Assembly (NCBI RefSeq): GCF_037975245.1
Contig: NC_092564.1
Location: forward strand, 8,031,984 to 8,095,983
Origin: Apostichopus japonicus
Taxonomy: Eukaryota; Echinodermata; Holothuroidea; Aspidochirotida; Stichopodidae
Length of the DNA stretch: 64,000 nucleotides
Reading direction: 5' to 3'
Position numbers and translations under genes: made by a program. Below are positions 10,236 through 21,500 of the stretch, one piece after another; positions within the stretch are counted from its first letter, which is position 1, and every line of letters starts with the position of its first letter. The notes under the pieces were generated by a model. The model was not told the origin of the DNA, ran no database searches, and saw only the letters and a program-made list of their open reading frames with translations.

Positions 10236-10712
10236 ATTCCCGCCTCCCTTCCCCGAGAGGGTGGTGGGACACAGCCGGACGGAGGAGCGGTCGCTCGACT
10301 TGACTCATGACTCCGAGCTTCACACCAGATAGACAGAACCACCATCCACCAGAGAGCCATCGACTATGTCTATCGGTGAGTGTACCTATGTGTTTCCGTA
10401 TGCGTTTGCGTACATAGTCTTCCACTTACGTTCTCACCTAAGTTGATCTAAGGGTAACAAGTGGCGGACCGTAAATCTTTAGGCTCCTTGTTAGTGTAAG
10501 GGGTAGTTCCGCCTGCAGGGTTCAGGAGAGTGTCCCCCCTTCCCGCTGCGCCGGGGAGGGTTACACTCCCCCCTGCTAAGAAGGCGTCAGTGAATTTTTT
10601 GTTAGGGGTTCACTTTGGGAAGTTAACTCGACGGGGGTCGTTGGGGGTGGCCAGACCTTGCCACCCCCACTCCCGTGTCCGTGAGGCCACTCTTTAGGAA
10701 TGGTCTCATGAG
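10236..10712 (+). other. 3' untranslated part of the DIRS element
   Basis: Non-coding sequence between the internal complementary region and the right terminal repeat. It is relatively GC-rich with several short G/C runs (10530-10570, 10635-10680) and no open frame of note. Confidence 0.6.
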
Positions 10713-10868
10713 AAAGGAGGAGGGACCGGAAGGGGGGTCCGGTCATAGAGGGCGCACAGTGTTATTTATTTACCAGGACTTTATAGGCACGGTAGAATGA
10801 GGTGCTAAGGTTGTGAGGAGACAGGTAAGCTCGTCACTCGTAAATATCCAAACCAGTAAGTTTTGGAA
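10713..10868 (-). repeat. Right inverted terminal repeat of the DIRS element
   Basis: Positions 10713-10830 are identical in inverted orientation to 1369-1486. The outer 10831-10868 is specific to the right end and matches the internal complementary region. The exact end lies near 10868, where similarity to the internal junction stops. Confidence 0.86.
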
Positions 10869-12984
10869 TTTACATCCTACGAGTTGTATATTTGTTCAGT
10901 TAAAAGCCTCATTTCTATTTGTTGGCACCATGAGAAGGTCGTAAAACATGCAGTTCGCCTCCATATATAAAGGCACTGTTTAGTGGGATTATGTCCATGC
11001 AGTACAGATCGAGCAGCAACAAACTATTTTGTGGAAGCAAATTTTTGATTAATAGATCCATGCTTAAGATTCTGTTTGGTTTACCATTCCACAAACACAC
11101 ACCCGTAGAAGTGGCTCATTCTGTGTATTTAATTGCTTCACTAAGCAACAAGCCAGAAGTGGCTTCTATTTCATGTATAAATTTCTGTGATGTCAACATG
11201 AGTAGAAAAACAGGTGGACCTGATGGGAAGAATGATATGTTGATATATTGTTAGTTATTAAATATTACCAACTACTTTGAGTTCATCGTCCTGTTGACAT
11301 TCCTTAAATGATGGTAACTTTTAACTATGTTGAAGTGAATCTTAACAGTAGCTGGCCTACTTCCAACATAGACTGTTACATGGAATAACATTATAATTTG
11401 TTATTGCATTGCAAAATGCTTTATCCAAAATGAAAGTGTAATTTATACACAACTGCAAAGATTTAACTTTATAGAGCCTGTCAAATTCAAGTTCTTTATT
11501 TTAAATAAAAAATTCATCAACCTCAAGGTTTCTATTGGCAATTTGGAATGCTTAATTTATTCCTTGAGCTGATATTAAGCCAGTAGTTCTATGTTGCACT
11601 TGTAGGAAACATAAAAAGTAAAATATAAAAAAAAACCTTATTTCTTGTGTCCGTGATGACTTTTCTGGTGAATCGTGCAACGGTCTTAGTGAGTACAGCT
11701 GCTATGTAAGCTTACTGTCCGTACAATTCTTCATATCATCAAATCCAACAACGCTGTCTTTTAAACTAAGTGATAACCATTAACCATCCATTTGCAGAGC
11801 TATAAGTAAATAGAATATGTTGTTATAGCGATTAAAACGTTCTTTGTTTGTCCTCATTGTAGATCTTCTTCATTTTCTTTTTTCATTAAAACCTCTGTCA
11901 GGATATTAGACAATAATTTATTATATAAATACTTGTGTATTAAAATTCTGGTTGCTGGCATTACATAACCCTGTCAAAGCGAAACCTTTAATCACTCTTG
12001 ACAGAAGACAAGCAGTGACATGTTTGTCAACCAGCATGGAAACCAAATCAAATAGACCTCCTATAAAGGTTCAAGCAAAAACACAGTGACAAATACAGAT
12101 GCTCTCATATCGTTGTTGATTCTTGTAATATTCTTGTATTATTCTTGTAAGTTTTAGCCATTATTGGAATATTTAGCTAGATGCAGAGTTTGACTGCCAG
12201 GCAGGCCTTACAGTGTGAAGTGCACTCAAGTTTAGTGTTCATAATAAGATTGTTTATCGTTGAGTCCCTGAGTTAGGCCTAGTGTGCCAATTTGGCTCTG
12301 TGTAATAATTCTGTTGGCATCAGTCCAACATTTTCTCTCCTTTATACCCAGGTGTTTGAAAGGGTACAATGTATCTGACAAACAAACCCTTTTAAGAAAG
12401 TGGTTTTTAGAGGGAATTGTCAAATTTACCACAAATATTATTTGTCAAGGATAAAAAGCAGATTACAATAGGTTCTGTAGTATGTATTGTTTGCAAAAGT
12501 AAATATTTTTACAGCAGCTGTGTGCCTGGTTTAATTTTTGTAATTTTTTTTTTATTCTATTGGGGTTTCTGGGATCTCCGATTACGTTGATCTTTTGAGC
12601 TATATTTGGGTGCACTGTACAGTAAATGGTGATGTGTTCAGCATTGACTTACAAGTTGGTTCATCACTAAATGTAACAGATTTAGTCATTATGACACATG
12701 TATGCTTATTACCATACATTATGTTTAATAACAATCACAGTGTGATAACATAATTTTGTTGCTGCCTTTTTTGTGATACTCTGTAGCTTTATTTATTGTG
12801 TTTGGTACTATGCAAAGGTCATATGAAGTCAGAAAAGGTAAACAAAAGCAGCATTGGTCTCAAAAATACAAATTCAAATTTAGTAAATTTAACTCATTCA
12901 TAATTACAGCATAGATAAATAATAAGAAAGGGTAGATGTTGATAATCTTGTACTTCTCGTGGTAACAGCAATATAATATTAATA
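10869..12984. other. Intergenic or intronic DNA, nothing recognised
   Basis: AT-rich DNA with no open frame longer than about 90 codons and no family I recognise on either strand. No tandem repeat stands out. Confidence 0.5.
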
Positions 12985-13400
12985 TAAATAAGAATGAAGA
13001 TTTATATAGCGCCACTCCCAGTAAACGAGTAACTGCCCATGGGGGTTCACAAAGTGGAAAGCATCAACAATGAAATGCAGAAAAGAAAAAATGAGTCTGA
13101 GCAGTAAACTCTTAAAAGTTGATAGATTTGAACAAGTTTGAAAATTGTCCGGTAACTGATTCCAGAGACTTGCGGCAGAGCAAGTCAAACTTCTGAAATC
13201 CGTAAGCCATCACACCAGGTTTAGGTACACAGAGATATGATTTGCTTGTCGAACGTAATTTGCATACAGGGAGGTAAGATTATAGAAGGTTAGCGAGATA
13301 CACAGGCTGTTGTAAATCATGAGCACGAAATGCAAGTAGGAGTATTTTGAACTTTGCTCAAAAGTCAATAGTAAGCCAGTGAAGATCCTATATAAGTGGG
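12985..13400 (-). pseudogene. 3' end of a CR1/L2-like LINE (ORF2 C-terminus), degraded
   Basis: Read on the minus strand, the translation follows the familiar C-terminal signature of CR1/L2-type ORF2 proteins: LHWLTIDFWAKFKILLLAF, then a Tyr-Leu segment, then KLRS, then a YGF-like stretch, then AASLWNQLPDNFQTC and LSTFKSLLLRLIF. The pieces lie in more than one frame with at least one stop, so the copy is dead and truncated at its 5' end. The only continuous part is 12979-13188. The 3' tail contains a 'tatatagcgc' stretch (about 13002-13011), after which the element ends. Confidence 0.7.
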
Positions 13401-16400
13401 GTGGTATGACATCTTCTCTTCGCTCCTTTGACTATAATCACAGTTTGGATGTCAAATCTAATATCTTTAAATGTTTCTCCACCTAAGCATGTACTTTAAT
13501 CAGTCAAGAGCTAATTAAATAAGATTAAAGAGCATCCAGATACTTTCCTACAACATACCTATCCTTGCAAAAAAATGCTTTTCCAATTAAAACTGTCCAG
13601 CTGTTCTGTTGTTGGTATAGCATGATTATTCATTTATAAATTTGCAACAATAACTTTAAAAAAATCTGAATCAAATGGGTAGGCCCAGCTGTGTAAGCAG
13701 CACCCAAGCTGTTACTGCCCTTAGGCTCAAAAATCTACATTCAGAATGTACTAGTACTGTGCCCTACGAACAGTAAGCATCCCATGTGTTTCCACACATT
13801 ATTCATTTGTCTGTTGGTTTATGAAATGACAAATTTATATCTCAAGCTGTACATATTAATAATGACCTTCTATATAGTGCAATCCACACACTGTACTTTG
13901 CACAGACCATGAGAGGCTGTTGAGAGATTTCTATATATTACTCATTTCAGTTGACCTACAGTAAGTGTAAAACAGTTCTTCTAAAGGCAACGTCAGCAAT
14001 GCCATCTGGCTGTGATTATTTTGCCGTAATCAGTTTGTAGAATTTTGTAAATATTTTTGTTTGTTGAAAGATTTGGATGAGGTGTATACTTGTTCAGTTT
14101 TGTGGCAAAATCATACATGATTTGAAAACAACAGAATCAGAAACAAAGCTCATTGTGCACACTGTTCACTCTTTGACTACCATGGGTGTGATAGCAGAAC
14201 TTTTAAGCTGAGTCACAGTAGATCAGAGTCCATGCACCCTGGAATCGGATTCCGTAGTACTGATGTTCAGAGTACATCAAGATGTGCATATGATGTAAAG
14301 ATTCAGTTCAATTCAAGGTGTCTGAAGCTTACTCACCCAACGGGGGGGGGGGGGGGGGAGGAGGGGGTGATTTCTAATCAGAAATATCCATTAATTTTGG
14401 AAATGAAAGAAATTTTAAGTTGCCATTGAAGATAAAAGCTGTACATGTACATATATTGTCATTGCATAGTGATATTTTACTGAGAAATATGCAGTCACAG
14501 CAGCGTTATATGTATACAGTGTGGACCTCCAATATAGTTTTATATTTAAATCTGACATATCTTTTGGGGGAGGCACACAGCTCCTTTAAATTGCAATAAG
14601 CGTTACATTCGTTGTTAGATTTGCCACCGTTAAAGGAACGTTTAAGGTACCTGGAGACTTGATCTGTTACTTCAGATTGCACCAGTACATGATGATGTTA
14701 CGCCTAAACAATGCATTATATTTTGAAATGTGTGGGACACAAAAGCCTCTGTAACCGTGGCCAAAATCATTAATAACTCACTCATTACTCTCAGATGGAT
14801 TGAGGGTACATCCAAAGTATTAATGTATGAATATTACATGCCTTGTTCACAGTGATGCAAAGTTACAATCTAACAAAAGTTAAGTCGATTAAACACGGTT
14901 CAATTTCAGTATTATAAGTACATCATTGTGGTGATACATACTCTTTTCAACGGTCAGTCTGTTATTCTCAATGACAGTGTTTCATGTGAACAAGAGTAAG
15001 AATACCAACATGTTTTATCATGAGAAAAGGAAGATAGAAGAATAAGAAGAGAAATATGAAGATACAGCCGAATTCCCGTAGGACTTAAAATTGTTTATAG
15101 CTCGCTGTGGGAGGGTTTTCCCAAACGATGATATGTTGGCAAGTGCAATTGGCACTGTGATTGGGAGTGATAGGATATAGTGTGGCCAACTTTCATTTCA
15201 TTATTTGCAGAGTAATGTTATTTAAATAATCAGTTGCTGTGGAATAATTGGTAGAATATGGTTATCAAGTACTATTTAATGTTTCCATGTAAGTTAGGAA
15301 ATGGTGCAGGTCGGAAATTTTAGAGATTGATATTATATGCCGACATTTCATGTAGTAGTCTTACAGTCGGTCAGGAGTCAGTGTTTTAAGACTTAGCTTA
15401 CATTGTATGGTTAATATTATCAATGCACTGATCCTCCTTCTACCCATTGACCCTCCTCAATTCCCCTACCCCCCCCCCATTGTATGCCCTCCTCTATTGT
15501 CATATAACAGCTCAGTCATGGAAATTCAGAAATAATCCCTTGCTTTCAAGTTTTATTGTGCAAAGCCATATGAAATCAATAGAAAGGCCATCTAGCGGAC
15601 TGGAAGTCATAGTAATTGCATCCACCCACACTGTAATGGGTGGTTTATAACCTTTGTTCGCAGTACGACTACTGTGCAGTGATAATATTTGTAAATCCTC
15701 CCACATACCGATTAATCTTTACCTCAACATTTAGATTAATCATGGATTAATAGACCTTCTTTCCATCCTTACCTCCTCCCTATTCCCATCCACCCTGCAT
15801 ATTGCCCCCCCTCCCCCTCCTTATTTCTTGAGGGTCAACCATTATATATATTTTGAAAAGTTGATGCTGTTCAACAGAACTGTTATCAATTATCTTGAGT
15901 TCCAGAATTGCAGAAAGGATGATTCATTAAATTGATCCAATTACACGTTCAGCTAATTTGTCTTCAATAGATCCTACAATAAAGTATCACGTTGCACGGC
16001 TAGTGTCTCTTGTTGTGTTATAAGTCAGTCAGTCATCATCCCAGTCCATGATACTTTAGACAGTGATTGCATGATGCAATCCTTTTTGTGCCAGCCTGAG
16101 CCAGGTGTCGATTTGGCTTGTGGGTTCAAGTGTTTTCGGAATTACGGACAGACGGGCTGAAAATTAATTGATCCTAGCGGTTGGCATTTCGCTTCTTTCG
16201 TCAGCCTCAGCAAACTAAATAAATATACTAAGGAACTAAAGGAAGCATCGCTATTAATTTAAGACCAGTCGATGACGACGAAATAGTTGATTTGAGCTTA
16301 ATTTATTTTCTTTTATGGCAATTAATTACTTGTATCTAGTTTGTTGTACGATTGTCATAGTAGCACAAAGCCAAACTGAAATTCCAATGTGTACCAAATG

Positions 16401-17090
16401 TCAACTGAGTTATATTGCTGTAAGTCTTGAAACAAACAAAAGCGATGATAAAAAATGGTTTCCAAGATATCGCAAATGTAATTTCTTTTAGATACAGAAA
16501 ATTCAGTGCGTTTACTAAAATATATTAATGATAAAAGACGATATTGCAGATAGAGGTGACAGTCTTCAATGAAATCTTGAAACTAAAACTTTTGCCAAAC
16601 ATGCTCGTACACTGTACGTTGATAACGACATGTGTAAGATGATACGTATTGACCCGCTGAAAGTTTGGTATTGCGGTAAAGCAATGTCTCATACTCCACC
16701 AATGGAAGTGAGCAGGAAGTGAGTAAAGAACGATTGTGTGGTGTTCAAGGATGGTCGTACTACCACCAGTTTAGTGGTTTTCTCAAAAGAAAATGTTATC
16801 TTCCAAAATCGATGCCGAATGTACACACAGATTCATAAGTTGTATAAATCTGAATGGACTCGTATAAAGTCTGTGAAAGTCATCGTGTTCAATTGAGCTG
16901 ATAGACCTCAGAACTCATGATAAATATATTGCCATCGTGTAAATGCAATTGGAGAAAACATTGAAGATCATATTTTTCACACAGATAGAAGGTTTGCTGT
17001 ACATACAACATAGAGTTCCTATCTGTTGGAAATCTTGTCTTTAGTGTAGATTATGCTAGTGTAGCAACAACTGATTTCTGAAACTACTAA
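13401..17090. other. Non-coding DNA, nothing recognised
   Basis: No supported gene. It contains a 17-base G run at 14342-14358 and C/T-rich patches near 15440-15480 and 15760-15830. Short open frames here have no recognisable similarity. Confidence 0.5.
14342..14358 (+). repeat. Poly(G) run of 17 bases
   Basis: An uninterrupted G17 followed by GA-rich sequence (aggaggggg). It could form a G-quadruplex on the + strand. Runs of this kind are often length-polymorphic and are also prone to sequencing error. Confidence 0.85.
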
Positions 17091-17233
17091 ATTACAGTGT
17101 ATAAACAGGGTGTATATTACAGTGTATAAAATTACAGTGTATAAAATTACAGTGTATAAAATTACAGTGTATAAAATTACAGAGCATCTTACAGAGTATA
17201 CAATTACAGTGTATAAAATAATAGTGTATAAAA
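17091..17233 (+). repeat. 15-bp tandem repeat
   Basis: The unit attacagtgtataaa recurs about eight times with small interruptions. Units around 17125-17165 are exact, and units near the end (17205-17233) are degenerate. It is non-coding. Confidence 0.8.
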
Positions 17234-17280
17234 CCTCTCAGTATTGCCAACTAATCAAAAAAAAATGTTAATATAAATTT

Positions 17281-17349
17281 TGAATATTTAAAATTGTGTC
17301 ACTTACTTCCACCAAGTATGTGTGAATGTGGGCAGTGGATTAGGGTGGG
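17281..17349 (+). repeat. First copy of a ~70-bp dispersed direct repeat
   Basis: This stretch (tgaatatttaaaattgtgtc... through the end near 17349) is nearly the same as 18188-18257, about 907 bp downstream. It may mark the ends of a duplicated or inserted segment. Confidence 0.75.
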
Positions 17350-18057
17350 CGGGGAAGGGCACTTTAATGCACCTGATATGTATCCACAGATTGTGACTTT
17401 ATTCCACACAGGAACACCCTTTTATGGTGGATATATTCGAACATTTTGGAATGAGACTGTATATATTGTGCAATCATTACTAGTGATTAAAGAAATTTAA
17501 GTGTGAACATAAAACATTTTATGGTAGTAAAACTTTGTCACGTTTTTGGTACCCTCTGTGGCGTGGCATGGATTGAATTTATGTCCTTTGAGCTTTCAAG
17601 GTGTGGCAGTTTTCAATGTTTCCATATTTCCTTATGTTGAAGCAACACAGAAGGCTAATGATCTTATATGAACCCCTCAGGATCATAATCAAAACAACAC
17701 AATGTAATGTTGCTACTTTAACTGCAAGAAAAAAAGAACACAAAAAGTGCAAAAGCAACTTATTAAAGTCAACACAAAAACATGAGCATATGGCCTGTCC
17801 ATAAAAGAGCCGCAGTTTACATTAGAACCTAATGCTTGTTTGCCTTGCTTGTACTGATGCTTCCTTTTCTGCAAAGTTCAAGTTTGACATAATAGTGCAA
17901 CTTTAGTACTAAAGCAAAACAAAAACACTCATAAGTCTAATCACCAGCAACAGTACCATCATATCCCTGTGTCTCTATCCTGCTTCATAGGCCTAATTTA
18001 AATTTCTCTTTGGTTCCAGACATTCAACAAGATATATATATTGTTAATTTTTTCAAA

Positions 18058-18149
18058 GTTCATTCCAAGGTCCCTTTCATAAACTTTCAGTGAAGTGGTA
18101 TCCATTTAAGTTCTTTCCAAGGTCTCTTTCATAAACTCTTAGTGAAGTG
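18058..18149 (+). repeat. Two-copy tandem duplication, ~52-bp spacing
   Basis: The 40-base phrase beginning gttcattccaaggtcc at 18058 recurs at 18110 as gttctttccaaggtct with a few substitutions. Both copies end in agtgaagtg. Confidence 0.75.
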
Positions 18150-18187
18150 TAATAATAACTGTATTTATTCCCTTCAAAAGTATGGTT

Positions 18188-18257
18188 TGAATATTTTACA
18201 ATTGTGTCACTTACTTCCACCAAGTACGTGTGAATGTGGCAGTGGATTAGGGTGGGG
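18188..18257 (+). repeat. Second copy of the ~70-bp direct repeat
   Basis: Matches 17281-17349 with few differences. It ends where the TIR element at 18260 begins, which suggests that the element inserted at the edge of this copy. Confidence 0.75.
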
Positions 18258-18259
18258 CA

Positions 18260-18517
18260 GCCATTACCGCAAAAAGTACAAAATGCAAAATCAAATTGAC
18301 CTTAAAAAGTATTAAATAAATTGCAAAATTGAATATAATTTGGAAACATAATTTTTTGTGTGTTAAAGGTTTGATTTGTCAATAATACATTTGTTTATAT
18401 AATATATTTTTTATTTCGCATTCATAATTTTGTTTTGATCTGGCTGCGAGTTAATTCATTTATTAATTTTGTTAACGTAAATTTAATTTTGTGTTTTGTA
18501 TTTTTGGCAGTAATGGC
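18260..18517. mobile_element. AT-rich MITE with ~37-bp terminal inverted repeats
   Basis: The left end GCCATTACCGCAAAAAGTAC is mirrored by the right end, whose reverse complement begins GCCATTACTGCCAAAAATAC. The similarity continues for about 37 bases, including a shared ACAAAA core and a CAAAAT-AAATT tail. The interior is very AT-rich and non-coding. No target duplication was identified, so the superfamily is unassigned. Confidence 0.7.
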
Positions 18518-21500
18518 CGTCCATAGTTTGGAGAGCTCTTGAGTTTGTCATTTGGCTATTACAGATTCAAATTTCACTTGAAGTTTTCTTTTCTGTAATC
18601 AAGTATTTCCTACAACAAGAGTCTCTGTACCAGCATCAGGTTCTTGAATGGATTATATTTCCTGGTTTAACATTGTTGATTTTGTCTTTTTTTTTTCGTT
18701 ATATACTTGGTTTTGAAAGTTCTTGGAAGCCTTATAAAGTTCTTGGTAAGATATTAAAGAATCGGAAAAACCTTTAAGGACACTCAATTTTCTGACAGGA
18801 TTTTACTGTTATTTATGTCAGTAGAAACAATCTCATTTTTAGTTATTTGCTAATAGTATAATCTATGCGATGGTGGTAGTGTGTGTGTGTGGCAGTGGGG
18901 TGTATGTGACACCTTCAGTTCAGGTTAGTTTAGTTTTGTGAAGTTGCTTTATAGGTATTCAAAACAAGTACAGTCATCTATACAGTGAAATCTACTTCAG
19001 AGAGTTCATAGGCCTTGCTTTAAACTGCACTCAAATGGCTTTTATCAGTTTTCACCCTCTGAGCTTCAAGGGGTCTAAAGGTCATCAGGGTCTAAAGGTC
19101 ATCTCAAATGGTGCCCAAAAAAAAAATTGGCTGAAGGGGTGGGTCAACAGGCTATCTCAAATGATCTCAAAATTTGACATTTCCTTCTGTGATTTTTACT
19201 AGATGACTTTTTCTTTGCCAGGAGGTTGTGAGAGTATGTCACAGTGTATAAACAATATCATGTAACTCTCATTCATGAATAATAATTGTTAAAGGGATGG
19301 TTGGTAGCAGAGCTGATTTGCTTGCTCAAAATTGGAGGGGAAAAAAAGGATGAATACTTCAATAGGAGGGCTTTTATGAAGTTCGTAAATTACATGAAGA
19401 TCCACTGTATTAAGTACAAGAACCTTTGGGTTTTTTTTGTGAAGGTACTGGTCATTTGAAGTTGACTGAGGTCAACTCAAGTGCCAAAACTATAAAATGA
19501 CTTATTTCCAAGGGTTCAATTTGGATGTGACATGTACTTAGTTGACAGATTAGCCCTATTGATTACAATTTACAAGAAACCTATCTTGTTTCTTGTGGAG
19601 GTCAAAGGTCCTGAGTGGTTCACATCTGAAAGCATGAGAAGTGCTAAATAAGGCAAATAAATGTTTCCATGAAGTAAAATTATCTTGGAGGGTGGTAGTA
19701 AAATGCTTGTTGAAGCAAATTTGGTCAAAATACTGCTGACCTTTAGCTGACCTTTAAAGTTGTTCGTAAGAGATCTGGGTATGACTTACGTGGTAGAAAT
19801 GTGTTCTAACCCTTTCTATCTCAGTCACTCAACGCAGAAATTGTGAATACTACTGCTGAATAGATGCTTTATGATATCCAGTTGTTACCATAGTAACAGA
19901 AATGAGTGCTACCTAATCAAAGTATCTGAGAAATCAATGAGAGTTGTGTGACAAAGCTTCATTGGTTTTAGTAAAAGGAAATATAACTGTCAAGAGCCTG
20001 CTGGTATAAAACACGATGTCTTGTAAATATATTAAGTACTTTAACTTTTCTTTTCTCAACCATATATCTTTGCTGCAATGCTTTTCAGCATCCATATAAT
20101 CCAATACACTGTGTATTGAGTGCGTGCGTACGTAATACTAACCATGGAATTATTACCATGGTTACAATTCTGTGGTATGATCCAGGGGTCACATGTATCT
20201 ATTTCTACCCAAAACTCCAGAAGTATGCTGTACTCTTTCAGACTTTGTGAATATTGTTACGGAATGGCAACAGAAAGAGCAATGCAAATAATTTACGTAC
20301 CAAGGTAGACAATAAATGGACAGATAGCGTCTTTTTATGATTCGATCAATCATGATTCTCATTCAATCCACCTTCTTTCACCAATCTGTACAGTTCTAAT
20401 TGTTAAGGTAAAATCAGTTGCTGTAATGATTTAGTTTAACTTTAGCTTAGATACAGGATATGTTAAATAATTAAAAAACTAAAAAAAAACTACAAATACC
20501 AGGGTAGGGGATGCTCTGCAGATCTTCTGGTAGCGCCTGGCGAAGACATGAGATCGACAAGTTTCGACGAGGGCTAACTTCTATTCAAACCCATGCTGGC
20601 GCACTAGCCAATCAGCATGTTACAGTACAACTAGTCGTTGAATATATGTTTGAATATTCATAGTGTCTATTAACACTGGACAGCAGTAGAAATCAGGCTT
20701 AGGTTGAGTGACACTCACAGGTTAATAGGTAATAACTCTAATAGGGTAGGTCCGTGGGTGTAATGGTATAATGTCGTGAGTGTGACAACAAGCAAATAGG
20801 CTATATAGGGCTTCTGAACACAGGAAAAGCAACGTGACGGTCTTCTGGAGGTGATGTTAATCTATCCTCGATTGCGTGAAGATCCAAACATTTTACCAAT
20901 TCAGCTTTTGGATGTTTCTGGAATAGTCTCAACGAATGATTTATAAAACTAGAAACACACTTTCTGGATGTTTCTTGCATCTACACAGGAGTTACACACT
21001 AATAGACAGTGTAGCAAAACCTGTATCAAAACTTTCGGCTCATTCTGGGAAGTTCTTGGAAACTTGAAGAGGGCAAAACAATACACGTTTTAAATGTATC
21101 CTAACACTACAGATATCTCAGGCCATGAAAGGGCATTTATGACTTTCTTTGTACCCTTTAGTTAAGAAAGTGAAAACCAGTATTGATAACAAATTATCCC
21201 ATTAAAAAGTCTTTAGAATCAGTTTACAACATGAAACAGGGGATGAGGAAGTATTTAAATGCTCTTCTTTGTTGAAATTACTAGTATTTCCTTCTTTTAA
21301 CCCACTTACTCATGACCTATCAGGAAAACAAGTAACAAAAGTACAGCTTGCTATACTTGCTAGAGCTGTATGTAGTGTCCAAGAATCAATAAACAACATT
21401 TCCTTTTGCTCTTGTTTCAATGGATATGACATGTAAGATTGTGTTCAATCACAGCTGTTTTCAACTTGCAAATTACTTTCATACATCAATAGGAACACAC

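Larger units (their letters stand above)
1353..10868 (+). mobile_element. DIRS-like tyrosine-recombinase retrotransposon with a nested repeat
   Basis: The full hallmark set of a DIRS element is visible. Non-identical inverted terminal repeats lie at 1353-1486 and 10713-10868. Three overlapping ORFs follow: gag-like 5067-7187, RT/RNase H 7042-9369 and tyrosine recombinase 9206-10144. An internal complementary region at 10138-10235 matches the reverse complement of both outer ends joined together. Such elements replicate through a circular intermediate and integrate with a tyrosine recombinase, so no target-site duplication is expected, and none is seen. The inner 118 bp of the two terminal repeats (1369-1486 and 10713-10830) are identical by eye, suggesting a young insertion. 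Removing the roughly 3-kb repeat at 1487-4469 leaves about 6.5 kb, a usual DIRS size. A frame break in the recombinase region suggests this copy may not be autonomous. The outer boundaries are accurate to a few bases only. Confidence 0.9.
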
